This document shows, piece after piece, positions 42,538 through 51,041 of a stretch of 64,000 nt of DNA. How positions within the stretch are numbered: the first letter of the stretch is position 1; each line of letters opens with the position of its first letter. Origin of the DNA: Bin5 sp965208965. GTDB taxonomy: Bacteria > Chloroflexota > Anaerolineae > Caldilineales > Caldilineaceae. The stretch spans positions 248,001 through 312,000 of the forward strand of contig OZ242384.1 in NCBI GenBank assembly GCA_965208965.1. Reading direction: 5' to 3'. The notes under the pieces are model-generated. The model searched no databases, was not told the origin of the DNA, and saw only the letters and a program-made list of their open reading frames with translations. The position numbers were made by a program, and so were the translations under genes.

Positions 42538-43365
42538 TCACTGAGCCTCGCTCTCCCGTTGCTTCAGATAGGAAAGGCTGCGTTGGATCCCGCCTACTGG
42601 ATTGCCGGCGCCGCGAAATTCGAAGATGTAGTAGACGCGTTGGGGCAGCTGATCGAGCGATGAAAGGATATCTGCAAGCGGCAGGACGCCTGCGCCTAGC
42701 GGGACCGGGGGATCTGAGGGATTGGCTGTCTTGTCCTTGAGGTGGGCGGCGACGATTTGGTCTGAAAGTGTATCGATGGCTGCGACGACGTCCTGGCCGT
42801 GGTTGGGGTAGTTTCCCATGTCCAGATTGGTGCGAAGGGCAGGAGAGGAGAGACGTGACAGCGTTCCTTGGACCTCCGCCAGGGTGCCGCCGGGCGTACG
42901 GGCATAGTTTTCGAGGGCGATGACGGTGTTTTGGGCGGCGGAGTAGTCGACGACTTGCTGTGCGCGGTCCCAGCCAGCGCGGTCGTCGGCCGGGGGCGTC
43001 GGACCGGGAAAAAACCGAACGAGCGGCGCGCCCAGTGTCGCGGCGGTGTCGATGTCCTGGCGCAACTGCGCTGAAGCCGCCGGGCTGTCGAAGAGTGTTG
43101 CCTGGGTGGCGAAGGTAACTAGAAGTCCTGCGTCGGCTATGCGGGTGGTTGCTTCGGCCAACTCTGCGTTAAGCCGCGGCCACGTCTCCCGCCGCAGTTC
43201 CACGCCGTCAGCGCCTGTTTGGTGGGCGATATCGATGAACTCCCAGACGGAGCACTCGCCGCTCTTGAGCTCTTCCTCAAACTGCATGGCGGAGATCAGA
43301 ATCGGCCGATCGGAAGCTTCCGCTTCGTTCGAGGCGGGAGTGTGATGCTCTGATTGGCTGGTCAA
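42538..43365 (-). CDS. Sugar phosphate isomerase/epimerase (AP endonuclease 2 fold)
   Basis: About 275 residues from TTG 43365, preceded by GTGAGG; the next ATG (43287) would cut the first strand PILISAMQFEEEL, so I prefer the TTG. The TIM barrel of the xylose-isomerase-like family is supported by metal ligands in VIALENYA, LRTNLDMGNYP, IVAAHLKDK and YYIFEFRGAG. Such proteins isomerise or epimerise ketoses and inositol-type compounds. It begins 83 bases upstream of the SDR gene and is likely part of the same catabolic series. The substrate is unknown. Confidence 0.82.
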   Translation of the reverse strand: MTSQSEHHTPASNEAEASDRPILISAMQFEEELKSGECSVWEFIDIAHQTGADGVELRRETWPRLNAELAEATTRIADAGLLVTFATQATLFDSPAASAQLRQDIDTAATLGAPLVRFFPGPTPPADDRAGWDRAQQVVDYSAAQNTVIALENYARTPGGTLAEVQGTLSRLSSPALRTNLDMGNYPNHGQDVVAAIDTLSDQIVAAHLKDKTANPSDPPVPLGAGVLPLADILSSLDQLPQRVYYIFEFRGAGNPVGGIQRSLSYLKQRESEAQ

Positions 43366-43541
43366 AGTTGCCTCACTGGGAATTCTGTTGTCACCGAGGA
43401 AATGAAGCTGTGCGGCCGCACCATTTGCAGGCGGGTGAAACCGCGAAGCGCCGGCTCCCGAACGGAGGAGGGTTGAATTGGGATGTGCCCCAGAACGTTC
43501 TCCACCCAAGGTAAGCCGGCGCCTTTGCGGCAGTACTGATC

Positions 43542-43901
43542 TCAGCCTGTGGTAGTCCACTCCGGATCCGGCTGGATTGACGTTTCCGGCGGAGGACCGG
43601 GGTCGGGACGGCCACTGCCTTCGAGGCGGCTAATAAGTTGAACGGTCATGTCGTCGTCGACGAGGCACTGGCAGGACAGACGCACACCGGTCAGACCCTT
43701 TTCGGCCAGCTTCTCTTTTTCAGCGACTGTCATCTTTGAAGGTTCGCCACCAACAAAGGCAACGCGGCAGGTAGTGCATTTGCAGTTGCCGCCGCAGGCG
43801 TGCAGCTGATCGACGGCCGCGTCCTCAACCAGTGCCAGTACCAGGCGTTTACCGGCTTGGACATCGAAGGTGCCAACATTTTCCACTGTCAACTTTGGCA
43901 T
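43542..43901 (-). CDS. 2Fe-2S plant-type ferredoxin
   Basis: A 119-residue protein with ACAGGAGTAGAATTTC before its ATG. The cluster ligands are CGGNCKCTTC near residues 36-45 and a fourth cysteine in LSCQCLVDDD near 76-80. That spacing (CxxxxCxxC and a distant C) is that of plant-type or Isc-like 2Fe-2S ferredoxins. The last 25 residues (GRPDPGPPPETSIQPDPEWT) are a proline-rich tail not needed for the cluster. It could give electrons to an oxygenase; the PhyH-type enzymes do not need one, and no partner is evident next to it. Confidence 0.85.
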   Translation of the reverse strand: MPKLTVENVGTFDVQAGKRLVLALVEDAAVDQLHACGGNCKCTTCRVAFVGGEPSKMTVAEKEKLAEKGLTGVRLSCQCLVDDDMTVQLISRLEGSGRPDPGPPPETSIQPDPEWTTTG

Positions 43902-43983
43902 GAAATTCTACTCCTGTACGTGTGGAAGAATCGGTCCGAAAGAACGATTTCAATTGCGCAGCGCGAATTGTTTCTGCATTCTC

Positions 43984-45429
43984 TCACATATCTTGGACAA
44001 ACACGAAGAGAAGGTCATTGACGTTGGTCTGGGTCGGGCCGGTCAGTAGCAGGTCGGCGGCGGCGCGCAGGTAGGGATAGGCGTCGTGGCGGCGGAGGTG
44101 GTCGGATGCGGATAGGCCGGCGTGCTCGCCTCTGGCGACGGTACCGCTGTCGGCGAGGCCGCCGGCGCTGTCGGTGGGGCCGTCGGTGCCGTCGGTTGCC
44201 AGTGAAACGACGGTGATCCCAGGCAGATGCTGGAGGGCCAGGGAGGCTGCGAGGGCGAGCTCCTGGTTGCGGCCGCCCTGGCCGGGGCTGTCTCCCAGAT
44301 TGACGGTGGTTTCACCGCCAAGGATGAGGCAGGCAGGGGCGGGGAGCGGTTGACCGCTGTCCAGCACCTCCCGCCCGAGGCCGACAAGCACTTTGGCAAC
44401 TTCAGCGGCTTCGCCTTCAACATAGGTCGAGAGCAGAACCGTGTTGAAGCCCAGTTCTGTTGCCTTCGCGAGAGCGGCGCTGGCCGCGGTGCGGTTGTCG
44501 GCGACGACGAGAGTGTTGCAGTTGTCGAAGACCGGGTCATGCGCTTTGGGTGTGTCGGGGATATCGCCGGCGAGTCCGGCCTGCAGACGTTTGCGTACAG
44601 CAGCCGGCAGAGCGGTGTCAATCCCGTACTTCTCGACAATGGCCCAGGCATCGGCCCAGGTGCTTTCGTCGGGGACGGTGGGCCCGCTGGCTATCACGTC
44701 CAGGGGACTGCCGATGACGTCGCTGAGTGCAAGTGTCAGGAGGGTAGCGGGCGCGGCGGAGCGGGCCAACTGGCCGCCCTTCACGGCGCTGGCATGTTTG
44801 CGAAGGCAGTTCATCTCGTTGATGGTCGCGCCGCAGGCCAGGAGGGCGTCGGTCATGCCCTGCATGTCGGTCAGGGTGAGCGCTGGAACTGTTTGCCCGG
44901 AGGCGGCGGCCGACTCGTTTGCCGGCGCCACCAGCAGGGCGGAGCCGCCGCCGGAGAGCAGAGCGATGACCAGGTCGTCTGCGTTCGCCTGCTCCACGAG
45001 GGCCAGCATCTCTTTGCCGGCAAGGACGCCGGCTTCGTCGGGAATCGGATGACCTGCCTCCACGACGCGGATGCGGGAGGCCGTTGTGGAGGCAGGGCCG
45101 GCGGGCTGGGCATGGTCATACTTAGTCACGGCCAATCCACTGTTGACACGGTGCTGGAGCACTGCTTCGACAGCGCTGCACATCGGTGCAGCTGCCTTGC
45201 CGGCAGCGACGACGAAGATGCGGCGGTAGCGGGCGAGATCGTATGTCAGCGCGGCCGTTGTCTCGGGGTCAGAAGGGTTGGCGACAGTCAGGATTTCGCC
45301 CTGACGCTGGAGGACATTTTGCACGGCGGCAAAGGGGTCAACGGCATCGAGAGCGGCGTCCAGAACCTGAAGGATGGGGCGGCGGCTTGCAGGGTCGGGA
45401 GTGAGGACGGATTTGTCGAAGCTGGTCAT
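43984..45429 (-). CDS. Glycerate 2-kinase (GckA/TtuD, MOFRL family)
   Basis: A 481-residue protein with the two-domain layout of class II glycerate kinases. The N-terminal DUF4147 domain shows VVAAGKAAAPM near residues 74-84, GHPIPDEAG near 126-134 and LLSGGGSALL near 157-166. The C-terminal MOFRL domain includes LILGGETTVNLGDSPGQGGR near 366-385 (ligand-binding, with GGRNQE following) and TDGTDGPTDSAG near 418-429. It converts glycerate to 2-phosphoglycerate with ATP, the entry of glycerate, tartrate or glucarate breakdown into glycolysis. Neighbouring SDR and isomerase genes fit such a route. Confidence 0.92.
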   Translation of the reverse strand: MTSFDKSVLTPDPASRRPILQVLDAALDAVDPFAAVQNVLQRQGEILTVANPSDPETTAALTYDLARYRRIFVVAAGKAAAPMCSAVEAVLQHRVNSGLAVTKYDHAQPAGPASTTASRIRVVEAGHPIPDEAGVLAGKEMLALVEQANADDLVIALLSGGGSALLVAPANESAAASGQTVPALTLTDMQGMTDALLACGATINEMNCLRKHASAVKGGQLARSAAPATLLTLALSDVIGSPLDVIASGPTVPDESTWADAWAIVEKYGIDTALPAAVRKRLQAGLAGDIPDTPKAHDPVFDNCNTLVVADNRTAASAALAKATELGFNTVLLSTYVEGEAAEVAKVLVGLGREVLDSGQPLPAPACLILGGETTVNLGDSPGQGGRNQELALAASLALQHLPGITVVSLATDGTDGPTDSAGGLADSGTVARGEHAGLSASDHLRRHDAYPYLRAAADLLLTGPTQTNVNDLLFVFVQDM

Positions 45430-45616
45430 TCTACGTTAGCTCTGGCTGGGCAGGAATCGAGTCTGCCGTCTCGACATCTCGGGTTCGAATTGCATGGCCC
45501 AAATTACAGGGAAGAATCGTGGAATATGCGGTGATAACGTGAATGCCTTATGCCCGTTATTGATTCGTTGCGACCGAATGAAAAGAGATCCGAAGAACTG
45601 AGCGAGTCAAGTCTCC

Positions 45617-46477
45617 TTACACGCGGCGGAACTTCTGAAGGCCGTCGTCGACCTGGACCTGGCCGACGTAGAGGTCGCCGTGGGAGTCGGCCCAGATGCC
45701 GTGGGGGCAAGCTTTGAATTCGCCCGGCTTGTCGCTGGGCTGGGCGCCGCCCCAGTGGCTGAGGAGCTCGCCGTCGAGGGTCCAGACGCTGACGCGCTGC
45801 TCCAGTTCAGCGACATAGACGACTTCGCCGTCCGGGTCGAAGTAGATGGTATCCGGTTTGAGGAGGCCGGAGCGCTCTTCGAGAAAATTGCCGTCGGTGT
45901 CGAAGAGCTGGATGCGGTCATTGGTACGGTCGCAGACCCAGACGCGATCGTCTTTGTCGAGGCGGACGCAGTGGGAGAGAGTGAACTGGCTGGGCCCTTC
46001 GCCCCAGTCGCCCCAGGAGAGAATGTGTTCGCCGGCGGCAGAGTACTTGTGGACGCGGGCGTTGTCGTAGCCGTCCGAGATGAAGAGGTCTCCATTAGAG
46101 GCGACGGCCAGATCGGTGGGCAGGCGGAACGGTTCGCCGGGCGCGCCCTCCCGGCCGGGCGTGCCGATGGTCATGACCAATTCACCTTGGGCGTTGAACT
46201 TGAAGATGCAGTGGGTCTCGCGTTCGGTGCACCAGACGTTGTCCTCGCTGTCGATGTAGATCCCGTGGGCATCCTCGATGACATCTTCGCCCCAGGAGGC
46301 AAGAAAGTTTCCGTCGCGATCGAAGACGACGAGGGGATGCTCGCTGCGTGAATAGACAAAGACGCGGTCCTGGGAGTCGCAGGCTACCGCTGCTACCCAG
46401 CCGAACTGCCAACCTGCTGGCAGTTTAGCCCAGTTTTCAACTACCTCATACTGATAGGCGCCGGTTCCGAACGGCAT
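45617..46477 (-). CDS. NHL-repeat six-bladed beta-propeller protein
   Basis: A 286-residue protein with CAGGCAAAGGAGATTGCC before its ATG. Five to six NHL-type repeats are visible, each with a V/F-x-D-x-x-G-x-F pattern: VVFDRDGNFLASWG, IFKFNAQGELVMTIG, VHKYSAAGEHILSWGDWG, IQLFDTDGNFLEER and VSVWTLDGELLSHWG. Close relatives are annotated as peptidylglycine alpha-amidating-lyase-like proteins, but no enzyme activity is implied by the repeats alone. There is no signal peptide. Its neighbours are glycerate kinase and an MDR dehydrogenase, so a lactonase-like role is possible. Confidence 0.8.
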   Translation of the reverse strand: MPFGTGAYQYEVVENWAKLPAGWQFGWVAAVACDSQDRVFVYSRSEHPLVVFDRDGNFLASWGEDVIEDAHGIYIDSEDNVWCTERETHCIFKFNAQGELVMTIGTPGREGAPGEPFRLPTDLAVASNGDLFISDGYDNARVHKYSAAGEHILSWGDWGEGPSQFTLSHCVRLDKDDRVWVCDRTNDRIQLFDTDGNFLEERSGLLKPDTIYFDPDGEVVYVAELEQRVSVWTLDGELLSHWGGAQPSDKPGEFKACPHGIWADSHGDLYVGQVQVDDGLQKFRRV

Positions 46478-46576
46478 GGCAATCTCCTTTGCCTGGTTGA
46501 AACCCGCCGCGGTTGCGGCGTGGAATTGGATTCAAATGTAACGCTTAAGCGTGAAGACATTTCACGCTGCGGTTTT

Positions 46577-47635
46577 CTACTCGTCCCACGCCTTGACGGC
46601 GATCTTAATTACTTGCTCATCTCCGAGGCGATAGGTGCCGTCTAGCGCGTGGAAACCGTCGCCCACGCGTTCGAGAGGCAGCTTGTGACTGACCATGTCG
46701 CCGTAGGGGAATTCATTTTTCTCGAGAATGGGCAGGCCGCGCACGAAGTGCTCGTAGGTACTGCCCCAGACGGCCTCGAAGGTCAGATTTTTTCGCATCA
46801 GGAGCTGGTTGATGTTGAAGTCGATGGAGCCCATATCGACAAAATGACCGACCTCCACGTAAGTGCCGCTGCTACGCAGGTAGCCCAACCCTTCGGGTGT
46901 GGCGGCCAGGAATCCGGAGCATTCAAAAACAATGTCGGCGCCGCGCTTCAACGGGGTGTGCCAAAAGACCTGCTCGGTTCGCTCTTCAACGCTGGTAACC
47001 TCTTCAATATTGATGGTTACATCGGCGCCGAACTCCTTTGCCAGTTCAAGACGTCTGGCGGGGCCGCCCACGACGATGATGTTGGCCGCCCCCATCTGTT
47101 TGGCGCAGAGGAGGGTAACGAGGCCGATGGCTCCGCTGCCCTGGACGACGACGGTATCGCCAAGCTGCACCTTGCCGCGCATAGCAGCGTGGACACCGAT
47201 TGTGTAGGGTTCGGTCAGGACTGCGACTTCGGGCGTGCATTCGGTCTTGAGCATGCAGGTATTCTCGAAGCCCAGGTAGATATAATCGGCAAATCCGCCG
47301 TAGAAATGGGGGGCAATGTCGGGTGTATCGTAGAAGCCGTAGGCGCCGTAGCCGCCTGTGCCCGGAGAGAATATGACGCGGTCGCCTTCCTCGAGGGGAC
47401 GGCCGATGTAGTCCTTGGCTCCGCCGGCGCCGATGGCCTCGATGACGCCTACGTTTTCGTGGCCGAGGACCACTTCGCCCTGTATACCGTTCTGCCAGTT
47501 GTGCAAGTCGGTACCGCAGATACCGGCCAGCTCCTGGCGCAACAGCACTTTGCCCGGTTCAGGGTCTAGCACGGGATATTCGCGGATTTCGAAGTCCTGT
47601 CCTTGGGCGATGACCGCCCGACCAGTTTTTGCCAT
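46577..47635 (-). CDS. Zinc-binding MDR alcohol/sorbitol dehydrogenase-like enzyme
   Basis: About 352 residues from the ATG at 47635, preceded by GCAGGAGAAAATACC. Catalytic-zinc ligands are in LAGICGTDLHNW near residue 35 and GHENVGVIEAIG near 58-69. The Rossmann motif GSGAIGLVTLLCAKQMGAAN is near 168-187. The four-cysteine structural-zinc lobe usual in this family is missing and replaced by a YGAYGFYDTPDIAPHFYGG loop. It should oxidise an alcohol or polyol with NAD(P). It heads the minus-strand catabolic series that runs to the SDR. Confidence 0.87.
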   Translation of the reverse strand: MAKTGRAVIAQGQDFEIREYPVLDPEPGKVLLRQELAGICGTDLHNWQNGIQGEVVLGHENVGVIEAIGAGGAKDYIGRPLEEGDRVIFSPGTGGYGAYGFYDTPDIAPHFYGGFADYIYLGFENTCMLKTECTPEVAVLTEPYTIGVHAAMRGKVQLGDTVVVQGSGAIGLVTLLCAKQMGAANIIVVGGPARRLELAKEFGADVTINIEEVTSVEERTEQVFWHTPLKRGADIVFECSGFLAATPEGLGYLRSSGTYVEVGHFVDMGSIDFNINQLLMRKNLTFEAVWGSTYEHFVRGLPILEKNEFPYGDMVSHKLPLERVGDGFHALDGTYRLGDEQVIKIAVKAWDE

Positions 47636-48204
47636 GGTATTTTCTCCTGCTATCAGTTGCCTGAATTCTGGTAGCCCTGTACATTCCCTCCGCTGGTGCG
47701 GTGCGGCGGGGACAGGGAAGTCATTGTTGGTTTGATAAGTGAATGTTGGACAGACCGTTGTAACGGTGCAGACAGGGAAGAACCATACCCAAGAGTCGGG
47801 CGTAAGTATACTACAGTCATTGGCGGAGCGATAGTCCTCCACTGGGAAGGTGCCTCCCGGATTTGGGGAGGCAACAGTGGGGCGGGGATGAGCAGAACAG
47901 GCACAACTGTGCCGTCTGAAATCTCAGATTCAGGCGTGTTCTGTCAAGGTTTTTGAGGAACACCATTTCATCGTTTCGATGGTTGAGGGGCGGTCTGTCA
48001 GCGATGCGGGGGCAGCGGCGGGGAGGCGCAGATTGGGCGACGAAAGTGTTGCATTTGCAGCGAAAGTGTTGCATGCCTGTTTTTCGGCTCCTGACCAGAG
48101 AGAAAAAGGGGGAAACAGAAGGGATGACTGACAGGAGGAGGCGGGTGGGCGTGCTACAATGGGACCCTGTTAAGTGGAGGGTTGACGACGTTGGAGGTGG
48201 TCAG
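47636..48204. other. Long intergenic region with hairpin and direct repeat
   Basis: About 570 bases without a convincing gene; longer frames here look random. An 8-base perfect stem (TGCCTCCC 47851-47858 with 47866-47873) lacks a T-run. A 14-base direct repeat at 48041-48074 is listed separately. Confidence 0.45.
48041..48074. repeat. Direct repeat CGAAAGTGTTGCAT, two copies 20 bases apart
   Basis: CGAAAGTGTTGCAT occurs at 48041-48054 and again at 48061-48074. The 20-base period is about two helical turns, the spacing expected for a tandem operator bound on one face. It lies about 130 bases before a small open frame with a good ribosome site. Confidence 0.5.
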
Positions 48205-48450
48205 ATGTCAGGATCAGGAGGAGCGAGACGGCCGGAGGCGGGGCGGGAGCAGGCGGAACGGGAAACAGAGTTCGGGGCGGCTCGGATCCGGTTGGAGGCT
48301 GAGAAGAAGCGCATACAGGAGGAGATCAGAAGCTATCCGGCGCCGATTGCGGGTTGTGATGAGCAGTTCAACTATCTGCTGCAACGGTGGTCGAAGGTGC
48401 GGCGTGAGCTGGCGCAGTTGTTGATGCAGGGGAGCCTGCGGCGGGGGTAG
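48205..48450 (+). CDS. Small hypothetical protein
   Basis: An 81-residue frame from ATG 48205, with GTTGGAGGTGG just upstream. The composition is charged and helical (EREIRLEAEKKR-like; GAARIRLEAEKKRIQEEIRS near residues 25-44), with a likely short coiled coil and a C-terminal LLQRWSKVRRELAQLLMQG helix. No family is recognised. The ribosome site and the charge pattern favour a real gene, but comparison with relatives would be needed to be sure. Confidence 0.5.
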   Translation: MSGSGGARRPEAGREQAERETEFGAARIRLEAEKKRIQEEIRSYPAPIAGCDEQFNYLLQRWSKVRRELAQLLMQGSLRRG

Positions 48451-48498
48451 CGGCGAGGCGGGAGGTTGTAGAGCGAGCTGTTCCGGAAGGGAAGCGAG

Positions 48499-48633
48499 AT
48501 GAGCAGGGCGCGACGGACGGGTAAGAAGGGTGAACGCAGCCGCGACCGCACCGCCGACGGCGCAGCTGGAGGAATAACTGCGCTGCTGCGGGATGGGCGG
48601 TTGTGGCAAGTGGTATGCGGGGCGCAGATTTGA
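48499..48633 (+). CDS. Possible small protein
   Basis: A 44-codon frame with GAAGGGAAGCGAG before its ATG, encoding a very basic start (MSRARRTGKKGERSRDRT) and a more hydrophobic end (ITALLRDGRLWQVV). It is 48 bases after the previous small gene and convergent with lexA. Nothing is recognised, and it may be a chance frame. Confidence 0.25.
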   Translation: MSRARRTGKKGERSRDRTADGAAGGITALLRDGRLWQVVCGAQI

Positions 48634-48672
48634 CGTTCAGCGCTGCATGCCCTTATTGGCAGGCGGCCGAAG

Positions 48673-49365
48673 TCATTCCAGCTGACGGATTACTGAGACC
48701 ACTTTGCCCTTAACGCTCACCTCTGCGGCTGGCAGGAACATTTCCGGATAGCTGGGATTGGCCGGGCGCAGTCTGACCTGATCCCCTTCGAGAAAGAAAT
48801 GCTTGAGTGTGGTCTCGTTCTGTGTGTCGATCCAGGCAGCGACCATTTCACCGTTTTCGGCGCGCTCCTGATGACGGAGGATGACGATATCTCCGTCTAG
48901 GACGCTGGCGTCAATCATGGAGTCGCCCTGGACGCGGAGAGCGTAGAGTTGATCAGGGTTGCGATAGAGGGTCTCGTTGAGTTCGAGCCATTCGTCGGCA
49001 TTGAAGTGATCGGTGGTCTCGACCTGGATTGGCTCGCCGGCGGCGATATAGCCGAGGACGGGAACCTGGAAGAAACTGAAGGCGGAACCGTCGCCGTCCT
49101 GGTGGGTCGAGGGCGCCCCGGCCAGGCCGTCGGCAAGCCCTTCTTCCTGCAGTCGGGCCCAGTCGAGACTCAGGCCCCGGCTCACGTCCTTTTCGCGTCT
49201 AATCAGCCTGTACTGCTCCAGTTTGGTGAGGTTGTACTTGACGACAGAGGTGCTGGATATGTCACAGGCGGCCCCGATGTCGCGGATGGAAGGTGGATAG
49301 TTATTTTCATCGACAAATTTGGCGATAAAAGCGAGCATTTTCTTTCGGCGTTCGGTGAGTTTCAT
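48673..49365 (-). CDS. lexA: LexA repressor
   Basis: A 230-residue protein with AAAAGGAGCAAGACT before its ATG. The winged helix-turn-helix spans residues 1-65 (PPSIRDIGAACDISSTSVVK holds the recognition helix). The self-cleavage bond is Ala109-Gly110 in GYIAAGEPIQ, and the catalytic dyad is Ser149 in QGDSMIDA and Lys188 in TTLKHF. All parts are intact, so it should be a functional SOS repressor cleaved under RecA control. The linker (ADGLAGAPSTHQDGDGSAFS) is longer than in E. coli. Its own promoter upstream is near consensus and holds an operator (see separate entries), so it is probably self-regulated. Confidence 0.94.
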   Translation of the reverse strand: MKLTERRKKMLAFIAKFVDENNYPPSIRDIGAACDISSTSVVKYNLTKLEQYRLIRREKDVSRGLSLDWARLQEEGLADGLAGAPSTHQDGDGSAFSFFQVPVLGYIAAGEPIQVETTDHFNADEWLELNETLYRNPDQLYALRVQGDSMIDASVLDGDIVILRHQERAENGEMVAAWIDTQNETTLKHFFLEGDQVRLRPANPSYPEMFLPAAEVSVKGKVVSVIRQLE

Positions 49366-49475
49366 AGTCTTGCTCCTTTTAGGTTGATGAATACGCGGTC
49401 ACATGGCAATGTGTACACGGGTTGACGGCTGACGATTATCCCTAATTCAACTGGGTTTTCCCAAACCATATCCCA

Positions 49476-49504
49476 ATTATACAAGAACATCTGTGCGTTG
49501 TCAA
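49476..49504 (-). promoter_or_regulatory. Consensus sigma-70 promoter of lexA
   Basis: On the minus strand, TTGACA (49504-49499), 17-base spacer, TATAAT (49481-49476): a perfect consensus match. The spacer contains the operator at 49485-49496, so repressor binding would block RNA polymerase. Confidence 0.85.
49485..49496. promoter_or_regulatory. LexA box 1 (GAACATCTGTGC), in the lexA promoter
   Basis: One mismatch from the Gram-positive LexA consensus GAACNNNNGTTC. It lies inside the lexA promoter spacer. Two near-identical sites occur at 49515-49526 and 57879-57890. Confidence 0.7.
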
Positions 49505-49514
49505 GTCTTTCAGC

Positions 49515-49526
49515 GCACGAATGTTC
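49515..49526. promoter_or_regulatory. LexA box 2 (GAACATTCGTGC on the minus strand)
   Basis: GCACGAATGTTC on the plus strand is the same motif as box 1, in the opposite orientation, 18 bases away. It lies 33-44 bases before the beta-CASP nuclease start, so it could control that gene as well as lexA. Confidence 0.6.
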
Positions 49527-49558
49527 CTAGCGAGAGTCGAGTAAGGGAGAAATGGCTG

Positions 49559-50965
49559 ATGAGGCTCACATTTCATGGCGCGGCGCAAGAGGTGACGGGG
49601 TCGATGCACCTGCTGGAGGTGAACGGTCATCGCATTCTGCTGGACTGCGGGCTGTATCAGGGGCGGCGGAGCGATACGTATGAGCGCAACCTGAACTTTC
49701 CATGGGAGCCGCAGTCGATCGATTGCGTTGTGCTCAGCCATGCCCACATCGACCATACGGGCAAATTGCCCAACCTTGTTAAGCAGGGCTTTGGCGGCAT
49801 CGTGTGGTGTACGGCGGCGACACGCAATTTGTCGGCGTACATGCTGATGGACAGCGGCTTCATCCAGGAGAAGGACGTGGAGTATCTCAACCGCAAGCGG
49901 AGCCGGAGAGGGGAGCCGCCGGTCGAGCCGGTCTACACACGAGAGGATGCGCGGGAGACGCTGCCACTATTTGTCAGCGTGGGCGAGGGGCGGCCTGTCC
50001 TGATCGCAGATGGCGTCACGCTCACTTTCCACAATGCGGGCCACATTCTTGGTTCCGCGTTTGTAGAGTTGGAGATCGAAGAGTTCAGTAAAGGGAGAAG
50101 CCGGCGGCTGGTGTTCAGCGGCGATCTGGGCCGGGAGGAGATTGCTCTACTGCGAAGCCCTGCCGTTGCGAAGGATGCCGACCTGGTCATCATGGAAAGC
50201 ACGTACGGCGGCCGGCTGCACGGTCAGTATGAGAAGGCGCTGAGGAGACTGCGAGAGGTGGTCTGCGAAACGGCCCGTCGCCGGGGCAAGGTGATCATTC
50301 CTTCCTTTGCGGTGGGACGAACACAGGAGATCGTTTACGCCCTGAATCAGCTCGATGCCAGTGGGGACATCCCGGAAATCCCGGTGTTTGTGGACAGCCC
50401 GCTGGCGGTCAACGCGACGGATGTGTTCCGCATGCATCCTGAATCGTGGGACACGAATGTGCAGACGTTTCTGGAGGACGGCCGGCGGAGAAGCCCCTTT
50501 GACTATCCCCGCATTGAGTATGTGCGAGAGGTGCGGCGCAGCAAGCAGTTGAATCACCTGGCGGAGCCTGCGATCATCATCAGCGCCAGCGGCATGGCTG
50601 AGAGCGGCCGCATTCTTCACCACCTGAAGAACAACATTACACATCCGGAAAACACAGTGCTTTTCGTCAGCTTTCAGGCGCAACACACTCTAGGCCGGCG
50701 CATTTTGGAGGGAAACGAGAAAGTGAGGATTTTCGGCGAGGAATACGATTTGCGGGCGGAGGTTGCGCGGATCAACGGCTACAGCGCCCACGCCGACCAT
50801 GCTGAGCTGCTCCAGTGGGCTTCACACTTCGACCAGGACCGGTTGCAGAAGGTATTCCTCGTTCACGGGGAGCCGGAGGGGGCAGGCGCTCTGGCTGAAG
50901 GATTGAGGGAGCAGGGCCATAGCGATGTCGTCGTGCCTACATTGCACCAGTCGTTCGAGCTTTGA
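49559..50965 (+). CDS. MBL-fold beta-CASP RNA/DNA-processing nuclease
   Basis: About 468 residues from ATG 49559, preceded by AAGGGAGAAATGGCTG. The metallo-beta-lactamase motifs are LDCGLYQG, SHAHIDHTGKLP (HxHxDH), HNAGHILGSAF and FSGDLGREE. The beta-CASP insert shows PSFAVGRTQEIVYALN and the late motifs ISASGMAESGRILHHL, NGYSAHADHAELLQW and FLVHGEPEGA. This is the CPSF73/YSH1-like group; bacterial members without a KH domain include RNases and DNA-processing enzymes. Both lexA-like boxes lie in its upstream region, so it is a candidate SOS gene. Activity on RNA is the family default. Confidence 0.9.
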   Translation: MRLTFHGAAQEVTGSMHLLEVNGHRILLDCGLYQGRRSDTYERNLNFPWEPQSIDCVVLSHAHIDHTGKLPNLVKQGFGGIVWCTAATRNLSAYMLMDSGFIQEKDVEYLNRKRSRRGEPPVEPVYTREDARETLPLFVSVGEGRPVLIADGVTLTFHNAGHILGSAFVELEIEEFSKGRSRRLVFSGDLGREEIALLRSPAVAKDADLVIMESTYGGRLHGQYEKALRRLREVVCETARRRGKVIIPSFAVGRTQEIVYALNQLDASGDIPEIPVFVDSPLAVNATDVFRMHPESWDTNVQTFLEDGRRRSPFDYPRIEYVREVRRSKQLNHLAEPAIIISASGMAESGRILHHLKNNITHPENTVLFVSFQAQHTLGRRILEGNEKVRIFGEEYDLRAEVARINGYSAHADHAELLQWASHFDQDRLQKVFLVHGEPEGAGALAEGLREQGHSDVVVPTLHQSFEL

Positions 50966-51041
50966 GCGGCGACTGGGGAGAGGGGAGCGGTCACTGCAGC
51001 GCTCTTCCCGGCATCCTCCCCTGAGCCGCCCTCTACACCTG

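Noticed and set aside
45478..45500. T-loop-like GGGTTCGAATT that might mark a tRNA
   Set aside because: The flanking bases do not form a T-stem or acceptor stem and no anticodon arm lies upstream.
44227..45534. 435-codon open frame on the plus strand
   Set aside because: Antisense to the glycerate kinase gene, whose motifs are complete; the plus frame shows no domain.
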